Source of the DNA: an uncultured Bulleidia sp.
GTDB lineage: Bacteria > Bacillota_I > Bacilli_A > Erysipelotrichales > Erysipelotrichaceae
DNA: 64,000 bases
Assembly (NCBI GenBank): GCA_934757945.1
Contig: CAKVLT010000001.1
Coordinates: 5,125 to 69,124 of the forward strand
Direction of reading: 5' to 3'
Below the pieces are notes generated by a model that saw only the letters and a program-made list of their open reading frames with translations, was not told where the DNA came from and searched no databases. Shown here one piece after another: positions 9,284 to 17,081 of this stretch (its first letter is position 1; every line of letters begins with the position of its first letter). The position numbers and the translations under genes are program-made.

Positions 9284-9991
9284 CTATTCTCCTTCGTTCT
9301 TATTGAAAATATAGGACATATATTCACCGGATGCAATGTCGATCTGTCTTGTGAATAAAGAGACTTTATTGTCTGCATTTAATGATTCCCATACATGTCT
9401 GGACCAGTCTTCAAATGGTTCTTTTACCATATCCCACTTTACAGGTTCTCCCTGAAAACTTGGAATTGGAGTGCCATTATCTACATAGGTATGAATAATT
9501 CTTCCTGTACCGTTTTTAACATGCTCATAGTCAAAGAAGAAACGTAATGTAGAACTTTCATCATTATCATCACTCTTTAAGATAGACATGGAGAAACCAT
9601 CATTTTCAATAACTGCACTGATTCTAGGTGTCCAGTTAGGTCCATCTGGTTCAAAAGTTCTTGTACGCAGACTTTCTTCAAAGCTCTTACCTTCTGTATA
9701 TCCATCATACACAGTATCTGTCTGATCCCCATTTGTCACAATGGTTTTGGAACCATGTACTCTGACAGGAGCATAAATGATTAAAGACGGATCACTTAGT
9801 TTACTCGGATCATATGCCTGTGTACGGATACCTTCACCATCTTCTACAAACACTCTGTTTCTGGAGTTTTCACTTCTTCCCATGATGAAGTAAGCAACTC
9901 TGAGCTTCTTACCACACGGTGTTCTGCCGATGGCAATACCACGTCCAGGGTATTCTTTGGAAGATAAATATTCAAATAAATCTGCACTCAT
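9284..9991 (-). CDS. purO: IMP cyclohydrolase, archaeal PurO type
   Basis: A 235-residue protein of the IMP cyclohydrolase family first known from archaea (PurO), which closes the ring of FAICAR to give IMP. The start [20 protein letters not shown], the segment [16 protein letters not shown] and the pattern of Arg and Asn residues near the N-terminus fit the family. Its place between purN and the stand-alone AICAR transformylase, with a four-base overlap with purN and a three-base gap to purH, supports the role. A family search would settle it. The gene replaces the N-terminal domain of bacterial PurH. Confidence 0.88.
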   Translation of the reverse strand: MSADLFEYLSSKEYPGRGIAIGRTPCGKKLRVAYFIMGRSENSRNRVFVEDGEGIRTQAYDPSKLSDPSLIIYAPVRVHGSKTIVTNGDQTDTVYDGYTEGKSFEESLRTRTFEPDGPNWTPRISAVIENDGFSMSILKSDDNDESSTLRFFFDYEHVKNGTGRIIHTYVDNGTPIPSFQGEPVKWDMVKEPFEDWSRHVWESLNADNKVSLFTRQIDIASGEYMSYIFNKNEGE

Positions 9992-10596
9992 TTTGTTTTC
10001 TCCTTTTCAATTCTTTCTGCCAGCATTTCTGCTGCTTTTGGAAGTAAAATCCATTCAGCCTGTTCCATGACTCTTTTCTGTAAGATTTCAGGTGTATCTC
10101 CTTCTTCCACTTCTACTGCTTTCTGATAGATGATTTCTCCTCCATCAGGAATAGCATTCACATAATGCACTGTTGCACCTGTCACTTTGACCCCCTTTGC
10201 AAGAGCTGCTTCATGTACTTTCAGACCATAATAGCCCTTACCACAGAAGGAAGGTATCAAAGAAGGGTGAATATTGATGATTCGTTGTGGATACGCCTCA
10301 ATAACCTTATCTCCTAAGATACTCAGGAAGCCTGCAAGTACCACTTCTTCAATGCCATGAGACTGTAATACTTTCAGTAAAGCCGCATCATACTCTTCCA
10401 GTGTGGCATATTCTTTTCTTTTTACCACACAGCTTTTAATACCATGATTCTTTGCTCTTTCCAAAGCATAGGCATCTTCTCTTGAAGCTACCACAAGAAC
10501 AATTTCTCCGTGAGGAATCTTTCCTGCAAGCTGCGCATCGATTAATGCCTGCAGATTCGTACCTCCTCCACTGACCAGTACCGCAATACGTGTCAT
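9988..10596 (-). CDS. purN: Phosphoribosylglycinamide formyltransferase
   Basis: A 202-residue folate-dependent GAR transformylase. It transfers formyl from 10-formyl-THF to GAR. Family motifs are visible in order: RIAVLVSGGGTNLQALID at the N-terminus, the NIHPSLIPSF loop with the catalytic Asn and His, and NAIPDGGEII with the catalytic Asp. Length is normal. The gene is three bases from purM and overlaps purO by four bases. A GAGGACTGAGT ribosome site precedes the ATG. Confidence 0.96.
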   Translation of the reverse strand: MTRIAVLVSGGGTNLQALIDAQLAGKIPHGEIVLVVASREDAYALERAKNHGIKSCVVKRKEYATLEEYDAALLKVLQSHGIEEVVLAGFLSILGDKVIEAYPQRIINIHPSLIPSFCGKGYYGLKVHEAALAKGVKVTGATVHYVNAIPDGGEIIYQKAVEVEEGDTPEILQKRVMEQAEWILLPKAAEMLAERIEKEKTK

Positions 10597-10598
10597 AC

Positions 10599-11645
10599 TC
10601 AGTCCTCAAATACTACAGTGTGCTGACCTTTGACCATCTTTCCAATCACTGTAGCCTGTACGCCATCCTTATGTAAAATATCCAATGTTTTTTCAACATC
10701 TGCTTTATCTACAATTACCATCATGCCTACACCCATATTGAATGTATTGTACATGTCGTGTTCAGGGATATTTCCAACTTCCTGAATCAGAGGGAAGATA
10801 GCAGGCATGTCCCAGGAACCCTTTGTAATGCATGCGTCTAATTCTTTTGTATAAGCTCTAGGCATATTTTCATAGAAACCACCACCTGTAATATGAGCGA
10901 TGGATTTCACATTTACTTCTTTTAACAGATGTAATACTGGTTTTACATACAGAGCAGTAGGTGTTAATAATGTCTCACCTAATGTCTTACCACCAAGTTT
11001 ATCTGCATATGTATCCAAAGAAGCTTTATCGGTAATATCAAATACTTTTCTGACTAAAGAGAAACCATTGGAATGTACACCTGTGGAAGGTAATCCAATC
11101 AGTACATCGCCTTCTTTGACATCTTCTTTATTCAGGATTTTCTTTTCATCCACAACACCTACAGTAAATCCTGCAAGGTCATATTCATCTACAGGCATCA
11201 TACCAGGATGTTCTGCTGTTTCTCCACCAATCAGAGCACAACCACTTTCCTTACAGCCTTCTGCTACACCATGAACGATCTTTGCAATCACTTCAGGTTC
11301 ATTCTTTCCACAGGCAATGTAATCCAGGAAGAATAATGGTTCTGCACCAGCACAGATAACATCATTTACACACATAGCTACACAGTCGATACCGATTGTG
11401 TCGTGTTTGTCCAATAAGAAGGCAATCTTCAGTTTTGTACCTACACCATCTGTTCCAGACACCAGTACAGGTTTTTCCATTCCCTGCGTATTTGGAGCAA
11501 ATAAGCCACCAAATCCACCGATGGAATCCAATACTTCCGGTCTGTTAGTAGACATAACATCTTTTTTAATCAGTTCTACAGATTTATATCCTGCTGTAAC
11601 GTCTACACCTGCTGCCTTATAGCTTTCTGAATAACTCTTTTCCAT
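10599..11645 (-). CDS. purM: Phosphoribosylformylglycinamidine cyclo-ligase
   Basis: A 348-residue AIR synthetase that closes the imidazole ring using ATP. Typical stretches are VSGTDGVGTKLKIA (ATP-binding), DCVAMCVNDVICAGAEPLFF, and IGGETAEHPGMM. Length matches the family. It lies 9 bases after purE and 2 bases before purN, in the middle of the operon, with a clear AGGAGG site ahead of ATG 11645. No unusual feature is seen. Confidence 0.97.
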   Translation of the reverse strand: MEKSYSESYKAAGVDVTAGYKSVELIKKDVMSTNRPEVLDSIGGFGGLFAPNTQGMEKPVLVSGTDGVGTKLKIAFLLDKHDTIGIDCVAMCVNDVICAGAEPLFFLDYIACGKNEPEVIAKIVHGVAEGCKESGCALIGGETAEHPGMMPVDEYDLAGFTVGVVDEKKILNKEDVKEGDVLIGLPSTGVHSNGFSLVRKVFDITDKASLDTYADKLGGKTLGETLLTPTALYVKPVLHLLKEVNVKSIAHITGGGFYENMPRAYTKELDACITKGSWDMPAIFPLIQEVGNIPEHDMYNTFNMGVGMMVIVDKADVEKTLDILHKDGVQATVIGKMVKGQHTVVFED

Positions 11646-11654
11646 GTTGTCCTC

Positions 11655-12149
11655 CTATTTATTAAATTCCTTTTCTACTTTTGCATTCTTTTCCAGAACG
11701 CCCTGTTTCATAGTTTCTCTGTCTTCTTCCAGTTTCTTCTGCAGTTCTTCATCAGAAACCGCTAAGATTTCCATTGCCAGATACGCTGCATTCTTAGCTC
11801 CGTCGATTGCGACAGTTGCTACAGGAATACCACTTGGCATCATCACTGTGGATAACAACGCATCCACACCATCCAGAGCAGCACTCTTTAACGGCACTCC
11901 GATAACAGGCACAGTGGTGTGTCCTGCCACAACTCCTGCAAGAGCCGCAGCCATACCTGCACCAGCAATAATGACACCTACATTGTTCTTTCTTGCATTT
12001 TCAGCAAGTTCTGCCACCTTTTCGGGAGTACGGTGTGCGGAATACACATGTACTTCATACTCCACTGAGAACTGTTCCAATACTGCTGTTGCTTTTTTCA
12101 TAACTGGCAGATCACTGTCACTGCCCATAACAATACTAACTTTTTTCAT
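11655..12149 (-). CDS. purE: PurE, class II-like AIR carboxylase
   Basis: A 164-residue PurE protein and the first gene of the purine operon. The ATG at 12149 is preceded by GGAAGGAG, so the upstream in-frame extension is rejected. The N-terminus (SIVMGSDSDLPVM) and YSAHRTPE are general PurE motifs. The loop AGMAAALAGVVAGHT resembles class II PurE (direct AIR carboxylation with CO2, known from Treponema denticola), rather than the class I N5-CAIR mutase loop GAGGAAHLPGM. This fits the absence of purK from the operon. The class call is inference and should be checked with a family alignment and a genome-wide purK search. Confidence 0.93.
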   Translation of the reverse strand: MKKVSIVMGSDSDLPVMKKATAVLEQFSVEYEVHVYSAHRTPEKVAELAENARKNNVGVIIAGAGMAAALAGVVAGHTTVPVIGVPLKSAALDGVDALLSTVMMPSGIPVATVAIDGAKNAAYLAMEILAVSDEELQKKLEEDRETMKQGVLEKNAKVEKEFNK

Positions 12150-12172
12150 AAACGTACTCCTTCCAATACAAT

Positions 12173-12208
12173 AGAAAAAACCCATGGATAGTATTAGTCC
12201 ATGGGTTT
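12173..12208 (-). terminator. Conditional terminator in purE leader
   Basis: On the minus strand an 11-base perfect stem (12178-12188 with 12198-12208, CCATGG core) and a 9-base loop are followed by six T, about 25 bases before purE. Because it lies between the predicted promoter and the first pur gene it must be conditional, pointing to attenuation of the operon. Confidence 0.8.
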
Positions 12209-12306
12209 AGATTCCAAGTTGTTCTTTGCAGACAAAAAAATGGCAGTGTGCAACCAGACTGATTCAAAGCATGAAACACAATATCCCATATTCTTGTCTC
12301 CTCAAC
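12209..12306 (-). ncRNA. Structured purine operon leader, riboswitch candidate
   Basis: The predicted transcript starts near 12306 and runs about 157 bases to purE. The 5' part can fold as a domain closed by UGGC (starting 12310-12307, partly at the start site) with GCCA, containing a small AAUAU-GGG-AUAUU hairpin and a UGUG...CACA stem, then a run of seven U. A second pairing AGACAA with UUGUCU (12298-12293 with 12236-12229) is mutually exclusive with parts of this fold. I see none of the conserved cores of the classical purine, PRPP, ZTP or THF riboswitches. A protein-bound attenuator is an equal possibility. Confidence 0.4.
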
Positions 12307-12312
12307 GCCACT

Positions 12313-12341
12313 ATATTATTAAAAAACAGGGTAAATGTAAA
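12313..12341 (-). promoter_or_regulatory. Promoter of purine operon
   Basis: On the minus strand -35 TTTACA (12336-12341), a 17-base spacer and -10 TAATAT (12313-12318) give a good vegetative promoter with a start near 12306, 157 bases upstream of purE. Confidence 0.65.
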
Positions 12342-12351
12342 GTGGATTCTA

Positions 12352-12389
12352 TTGACAAAACATACTATGCATTATACAGTACTGTTATA
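12352..12389 (+). promoter_or_regulatory. padR promoter with palindromic operator candidate
   Basis: A perfect -35 TTGACA (12352-12357) is followed 15 bases later by TATACA (12373-12378). The -10 overlaps a perfect palindrome ACAGTACTGT (12376-12385), which extends imperfectly to TATACAGTACTGTTATA. Its position suits autorepression by the PadR protein encoded just downstream. Binding is inferred. Confidence 0.5.
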
Positions 12390-12402
12390 AAGGAGGTATG
12401 CC

Positions 12403-12720
12403 ATGGATTCCCAATTAAAGAAGGGTGTTCTGGATGTTTGTGTCCTTACCGCTGTGTATTCCAAAGATTCCTACGGATACCAAATTATCAAGGATCTGAA
12501 AGATGTGATTGAGATTTCAGAATCCACTCTGTATCCCATCCTGAGAAGACTGGAAAAAAATGGATATCTTACGGTCTACACTCAGGAACATCATTACAGG
12601 CTGCGTAAAATGTACAGCATCACCCATGAAGGAAAGCAAAGAATTGAAGAATATCTCAAAGACTTACAGGAACTGAAAACTATTACGCATTTTATTGAAA
12701 AGGAGATTACGTATGATTGA
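12403..12720 (+). CDS. PadR family transcriptional regulator
   Basis: A 105-residue PadR regulator with the winged-helix DNA-binding domain that fills most of the protein: GVLDVCVLTAVYSKDSYGYQIIKDL, then the recognition helix region SESTLYPILRRLEKNGYL and the wing with the basic stretch RLRKMYSIT. A short C-terminal helix would form the dimer. An AAAGGAGG site precedes the ATG. The stop overlaps the start of the next gene, so both are co-translated; PadR with a HAAS/DUF4097 membrane-stress-like partner is a common pair in Bacillota. It probably represses its own promoter until a signal releases it. Confidence 0.93.
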   Translation: MDSQLKKGVLDVCVLTAVYSKDSYGYQIIKDLKDVIEISESTLYPILRRLEKNGYLTVYTQEHHYRLRKMYSITHEGKQRIEEYLKDLQELKTITHFIEKEITYD

Positions 12721-13588
12721 AGAATATCTGCAGAAATTACAACAAACCTTACTGGCAAATCACTATGACGATGTAGAAAATGCCCTGGACTACATTATGG
12801 AATGTATCGAAGACAAAAAGGAAGAAGGGTGCAGTGAACAGGAAATCCTGGATACATTCGGCACAGTAGAAACCTTGGCTTCTTCTATTACCGGCAAACA
12901 GGTTAAACCAGCCACCACCTCCTATTCCATCAAACACATTATCACTGAACTGACCAATACAGATCTTGAAATCAGTGAGTCAGACTGTTTTAACGTGGAA
13001 GTCAACTATCCAGATAACGGCAATTATGATGTACACGAAGAAGGAGACACCTTATATATCAAAGAGAAGAAAAACGGACGCTCTATTTTCTCTTTCTCCA
13101 GAAAGATCATCATTTCTTTACCTAAAGACTATCCTCTTTCTACCTTAAAGATTACAGCCGCCACCTCTGATACTCTGCTGTATCACATCTTCGTTTCTGA
13201 TGTGCAGGTACAGGCAGATTGCGGAGATTTACACACGGAAGACTGTTTCCTGTCACATGTGGATATTACAGCAAAATCCTCAGATATAGACATAGAGAAA
13301 GGATCTCTGGAACAGGGGACACTGCATACAGCCTCTGGAGATATTCATATAGAAGATTGTTCCTTAGGTACTGTTTCCATTACTGCTGCTTCCGGCGATG
13401 TGTCCATAGAAGAATCCGATCTGTCACATCTGGATATTTCCACAAATTCCGGAGATGTAGACCTGGATCTTCCATGTGAAGAAGAACAGTACACCATACA
13501 TAAAAACTATGAAACAACAGGAACCGGATTAAAACAGATTACTATAAAAACAAAATCCGGAGATATCGACATTGACTTTGCCTATTAA
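12713..13588 (+). CDS. HAAS (DUF1700) / DUF4097 domain protein
   Basis: A 291-residue protein with two parts. Residues 1-65 (MIEEYLQKLQQTL, then NALDYIMECIEDKKEEGCSE and ILDTFGTVETLASSI) form the helical HAAS domain. From about residue 90 to the end the chain is a repetitive beta structure of the DUF4097 type, with repeated turns such as TASGDIHIEDCSLGTVSIT, AASGDVSIEESDL and TNSGDVDLDL. No signal peptide or membrane helix is seen. The ATG at 12713 has an AAAAGGAG site and overlaps the padR stop. Such pairs are thought to sense envelope stress or act with two-component systems; the exact role is unknown. Confidence 0.85.
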   Translation: MIEEYLQKLQQTLLANHYDDVENALDYIMECIEDKKEEGCSEQEILDTFGTVETLASSITGKQVKPATTSYSIKHIITELTNTDLEISESDCFNVEVNYPDNGNYDVHEEGDTLYIKEKKNGRSIFSFSRKIIISLPKDYPLSTLKITAATSDTLLYHIFVSDVQVQADCGDLHTEDCFLSHVDITAKSSDIDIEKGSLEQGTLHTASGDIHIEDCSLGTVSITAASGDVSIEESDLSHLDISTNSGDVDLDLPCEEEQYTIHKNYETTGTGLKQITIKTKSGDIDIDFAY

Positions 13589-13599
13589 ATACTGAAACC

Positions 13600-13650
13600 A
13601 AAAAACCTCTTTGTACTTCACTACAAGTGTCATACAGAGAGGTTCTTTCT
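13600..13650. terminator. Bidirectional terminator between DUF4097 and proA
   Basis: A 12-base stem (13604-13615 with 13633-13644, one mismatch) with A/T runs on both sides lies between the convergent stops at 13588 and 13649. Confidence 0.7.
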
Positions 13651-14941
13651 ATTTTTCTTTTGTATAGCATGGAACACTCACAGATTCTCTTATCTGTCCG
13701 TTACCATGAATGATATATTTATATGTACATAGTTCTTCCAGTCCCATAGGGCCTCTTGCATGCAGTTTCTGAGTACTGATACCCATTTCACAGCCCAGAC
13801 CAAATTCACCTCCGTCAGTAAATCTTGTGCTGGCATTGACGTAGACAGCTGCACTGTCCACACATCTTGTAAAAAGATCTGCATTCTTTTGAGAATTGGT
13901 AAGAATCGTTTCGGAATGATGTGTAGAATGCAAAGCAATGTGATGAATAGCTTCCTGTACATCTTCTACAACCCCGACACTCATCTTATAGTCCATATAT
14001 TCTGTATCATAGTCTGCATCCTGTAAGGGGATACCGGGAATGATTTTCCCGGCAGTTTCATCCACATGCATTTCTACTTGTGGCAACCCTTTTTTCTGCT
14101 TTTCTGTAACCAGCCTCTGATACAGTAATGGTAAAAAGGTGCCGGCAATATTTTTATGTACAAGTACGGTCTCTATGGCATTACATACACTTGGTCTGCT
14201 GGTTTTGGCATTATCAATGACATTTAATGCCATTTCCACATCTGCACTTTCATCCACAAACACATGACAGATACCAGTACCTGTTTCAATACATGGCACC
14301 GTAGCATTTTCAACACATGCCTGTATCAGTCTTTTTCCGCCTCTTGGAATCAATAAATCTACCAATCCTCTTGCCTGCATCAATTCCGTAGCACTTGCAT
14401 GACTTGTATCCTGCACAAGGCTGATACATTCTTCAGGCAATCCTGCACGTACAATACCTTTTCTTAAAGCCACTACAATAGCATTACAGGTATTCCATGC
14501 CTCATGACCACATCGTAAAATACAGGCACTTCCTGCTTTTAAGGAAAGTGCAGCAGCATCACTTGTAACATTTGGTCTGCTTTCATAAATGATAGCAATG
14601 ACTCCCATTGGTATACTGACTTTATCTATCTTTAAACCATTGGGTCTTTCTATGGTTTTCAATACTTTGCCCACTGGATCATCCAGATACATCACATCCA
14701 AAATACCTTTGGCCATAGCCTGTATCCTATCTTCATTCAGCATAAGTCTGTCCAGCATTACTTCAGAGATGTGTTGTCTTGCGGCATCCATATCTTTTTT
14801 ATTTACCTCAAGAATTGAAGCTGTATTTTCTACAAGGGATTGTGCCATAGACTGCAGAGCATTATTTTTTACCTCTGTATCTGTCAGAGCAAGAAACAGT
14901 TTGGCTTTCTGACTTTGTTGAAGTATTTCCTTAGTCGTCAT
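13649..14941 (-). CDS. proA: Glutamate-5-semialdehyde dehydrogenase
   Basis: A 430-residue gamma-glutamyl phosphate reductase, the second step of proline synthesis, which uses NADPH to make glutamate semialdehyde. The aldehyde dehydrogenase fold is visible, with the catalytic Cys in SRPSVCNAIETVLVH and the stretches VIYESRPNVTSDAA and LIPRGGKRLI. I chose ATG 14941, which gives MTTKEILQQSQKAKLFLA; a longer frame upstream runs into proB. It overlaps the proB stop by 11 bases and is the last gene of the operon. Confidence 0.96.
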   Translation of the reverse strand: MTTKEILQQSQKAKLFLALTDTEVKNNALQSMAQSLVENTASILEVNKKDMDAARQHISEVMLDRLMLNEDRIQAMAKGILDVMYLDDPVGKVLKTIERPNGLKIDKVSIPMGVIAIIYESRPNVTSDAAALSLKAGSACILRCGHEAWNTCNAIVVALRKGIVRAGLPEECISLVQDTSHASATELMQARGLVDLLIPRGGKRLIQACVENATVPCIETGTGICHVFVDESADVEMALNVIDNAKTSRPSVCNAIETVLVHKNIAGTFLPLLYQRLVTEKQKKGLPQVEMHVDETAGKIIPGIPLQDADYDTEYMDYKMSVGVVEDVQEAIHHIALHSTHHSETILTNSQKNADLFTRCVDSAAVYVNASTRFTDGGEFGLGCEMGISTQKLHARGPMGLEELCTYKYIIHGNGQIRESVSVPCYTKEK

Positions 14942-15704
14942 GTCTTTGCCCCATAAATCTTGTGCCAACTGATTTACCATCCATAATATCGTATAACACG
15001 ATTGGGTTAGCACCGTTTGTAATAATCATATCTGTTCCTGCTTCTGTAACCATCTTTGCGGCAGAAATCTTTGTCTGCATACCACCTGTACCTAAAGCAG
15101 TACCTGCGCCTCCTGCAAGAGCTTCTATGTCTTCGGTTATCTCTGCAACTACAGGTATCAGTTTAGCTTCAGGATCTTTATGCGGATCACTTGTATACAG
15201 GCCTTCGATATCTGAAAGTAATACCACCATATCTGCATGAATACATTTCGCTACCAGTGCGGCAAGGGTGTCATTATCTCCTACAGAATATTCCTCACAA
15301 GCTACAGAGTCATTTTCATTAATAATAGGAATAACACGTAGCTGTAATAATCTTTCCAGTGTATTAGAAAGATTATGTAATCTTTCAGAATCTTCAAAAT
15401 CCTGCCATGTCAGCAGCATCTGTGCCACTGTATGGTTGTACATACCAAACAGTCTGTCATAGGTATACATCAGTTCACACTGTCCTACAGCTGCAGCTGC
15501 CTGTTTTGTAATCATGTCCGAAGGTCTTTCAATCTGTAATTTTCCTACACCAAGACCCGTTGCAGCACTGGAAACCACTACCAGTTCATGTCCTGCATTA
15601 GCAATATCACTCCATACTTTCACAAGTTGTTCTACATGACGGATGTCCATACCTCCAGCTTCATGCATTAAAGTACTTGTGCCTACTTTTACTACTATTC
15701 TCAT
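14931..15704 (-). CDS. proB: Glutamate 5-kinase, PUA-less form
   Basis: A 257-residue glutamate kinase that phosphorylates the gamma-carboxyl of glutamate with ATP. Amino-acid kinase motifs are clear: VVKVGTSTLMHE at the N-terminus, VVSSAATGLGVG, INENDSVA and GTGGMQTKISAAK. Compared with the E. coli enzyme (367 residues) the C-terminal PUA domain is absent, as in many short ProB proteins. Proline feedback sites usually lie in the kinase domain, so regulation may persist. The gene sits 3 bases after proC and overlaps proA. Confidence 0.95.
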   Translation of the reverse strand: MRIVVKVGTSTLMHEAGGMDIRHVEQLVKVWSDIANAGHELVVVSSAATGLGVGKLQIERPSDMITKQAAAAVGQCELMYTYDRLFGMYNHTVAQMLLTWQDFEDSERLHNLSNTLERLLQLRVIPIINENDSVACEEYSVGDNDTLAALVAKCIHADMVVLLSDIEGLYTSDPHKDPEAKLIPVVAEITEDIEALAGGAGTALGTGGMQTKISAAKMVTEAGTDMIITNGANPIVLYDIMDGKSVGTRFMGQRHDD

Positions 15705-15707
15705 ATA

Positions 15708-16508
15708 TTATTTTCCTAAATCCTTTGTCTTTTCATATGCAGCAATAACACTGTCCATTACCGTCCCTCTGAATCCATGTTCTTCCAGAGTTCTTACACC
15801 CTGAATAGTGGAGCCACCCGGAGAACACACCTCATCTTTTAACTGTCCTGGATGTTTACCTGTTTCCAATACCATGGAAGCACTGCCAAACACCATCTGT
15901 GCAGCATATGTCATAGCCTTCTGTCTTGGCAAGCCACAAGCCACTCCACCATCTGCCAGTGCTTCTATAAAAGCATATACAAAAGCAGGTCCGCATCCTG
16001 AAACACTGCTTGCGGCATCCATATCTTTTTCACTTACTTCATCCAGTACCCCACACAGTTTCATTGCCTGTACCCATGTGTCTAACTGTGTATCGTTTAC
16101 ATTCTGATAACAATACTGAATCATCCCTTTACCTAACAGTACGGGGGTATTGGGCATGATACGGATAATGGGGTAAGTACCCTGTACCATATCCAGAAGT
16201 TTGGACATGGATAGGCCAGTTGCCATACTGACAAGTACAAAAGAACCTGTATCTCTTCCTTTTAAAATATCCGCAATACCTTCCAGCATATCTTTCATCA
16301 TCTGCGGTTTTACACACAGGAAGATATAGTCACATGTAGAAGCCACTTCTTCATTTGTGCCATATACACATCCTAATTCCTGTGCAAGATTTTCTGCTTT
16401 AGACAGTGTTCTGTTAGCCAGTAACACTTCCTTTGGATCTACAACGGCACACAGTGCTTTAGCTACTGCGCCTCCCATATTTCCACATCCTATAAAACCA
16501 TATCGCAT
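15708..16508 (-). CDS. proC: Pyrroline-5-carboxylate reductase
   Basis: A 266-residue enzyme for the last step of proline synthesis. The N-terminal Rossmann motif is GFIGCGNMGGA; the C-terminal half has SVSGCGPAFVYAFIEALAD and the family signature around CSPGGSTIQGVRTLEEHGFRG. Length is normal. It is the first gene of the proC-proB-proA operon, with ribosome site GAGGGG. No leader structure (for example a T-box) was seen between it and the upstream hairpin at 16582. Confidence 0.96.
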   Translation of the reverse strand: MRYGFIGCGNMGGAVAKALCAVVDPKEVLLANRTLSKAENLAQELGCVYGTNEEVASTCDYIFLCVKPQMMKDMLEGIADILKGRDTGSFVLVSMATGLSMSKLLDMVQGTYPIIRIMPNTPVLLGKGMIQYCYQNVNDTQLDTWVQAMKLCGVLDEVSEKDMDAASSVSGCGPAFVYAFIEALADGGVACGLPRQKAMTYAAQMVFGSASMVLETGKHPGQLKDEVCSPGGSTIQGVRTLEEHGFRGTVMDSVIAAYEKTKDLGK

Positions 16509-16581
16509 ACGTACATACCCCTCTTTTTCTTTTTGCTAACAACAATAGTACTATTTTCTTTTTATTTCTCAAGGACACAAA

Positions 16582-16624
16582 GAAAAAAGTGTGGAATCTG
16601 CATGATATACACAGATTCCACACA
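16582..16624 (-). terminator. Strong terminator upstream of proC
   Basis: A 12-base perfect stem (16589-16600 with 16612-16623) with an 11-base loop is followed on the minus strand by TTTTTTC. It closes transcription from the broken gene at 16679-16982 and insulates proC. Confidence 0.8.
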
Positions 16625-16678
16625 ACTGACAGATAAAATTATTCACTCCAATGCCGTACCATCATCTCAATATCTTCC

Positions 16679-16982
16679 TCACGCCATTCCACTTTCTCTG
16701 GCAAGATTTTGAATAGTCTTTTCATCCATGCCTGTCACATCCTGTATAAAAGAAATATTCATATTTTTCTTCAGCACTTCCCTGCTGGATACCTTTTTCT
16801 TCTCTTACCTGCATAAGTTCTTCTAGCTGCATATATTGACTCCTTATGTATTTGTCTTTCCTTAATTTCTGTACCTTCAGCTCGATTTCTCGGGAAAAGG
16901 TGCCTGTAGCTTCATGTGTCTGAATGTAGTGATAAAACCACTTTAAATCAGGATCTTCTACATTCAAAGCTGTTGTGTTCAT
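16679..16982 (-). pseudogene. Rpn/PD-(D/E)XK nuclease family remnant
   Basis: Only the C-terminal part of an Rpn-type recombination-promoting nuclease (putative transposase, PDDEXK_2 family) is left. The readable start MNTTALNVEDPDLKWFYHYI, then QTHEATGTFSREIE and SQYMQLEELMQVREEKGIQQG, follows the usual C-terminal pattern of the family. Near 16750 the frame shifts: the original frame ends in a stop at about 16722, while another frame continues DVTGMDEKTIQNLARESGMA to a stop at 16679. The N-terminal nuclease domain is missing. Recognition is from memory of the family's tail motifs; the frameshift is seen directly. Confidence 0.7.
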
Positions 16983-17008
16983 ATATACTGTATATCGTTC
17001 ATCTTCTC

Positions 17009-17063
17009 AAAAAAAGAGAAAAATGCAGAAGAATTTCCATTTAAGGAATCTCTTCCGCATTTT
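17009..17063 (-). terminator. Terminator after ECF S-component gene
   Basis: An 18-base imperfect stem (17021-17038 with 17045-17062) is followed on the minus strand by TTTTTCTCTTTTTTT. It lies 18 bases after the stop at 17082. Confidence 0.8.
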
Positions 17064-17081
17064 GACTGACAATACTGATTC

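Noticed and set aside
11644..12174. Plus-strand frame of 176 codons opposite purE
   Set aside because: It is a shadow of purE, with a Ser/Thr/Phe-rich translation and no start signals.
12209..12306. Classical purine riboswitch before purE
   Set aside because: The conserved joining and loop sequences of the purine aptamer are not present on the minus strand.
16509..16581. T-box or other amino acid leader before proC
   Set aside because: The gap is short and has no T-box sequence or terminator between hairpin 16582 and proC.
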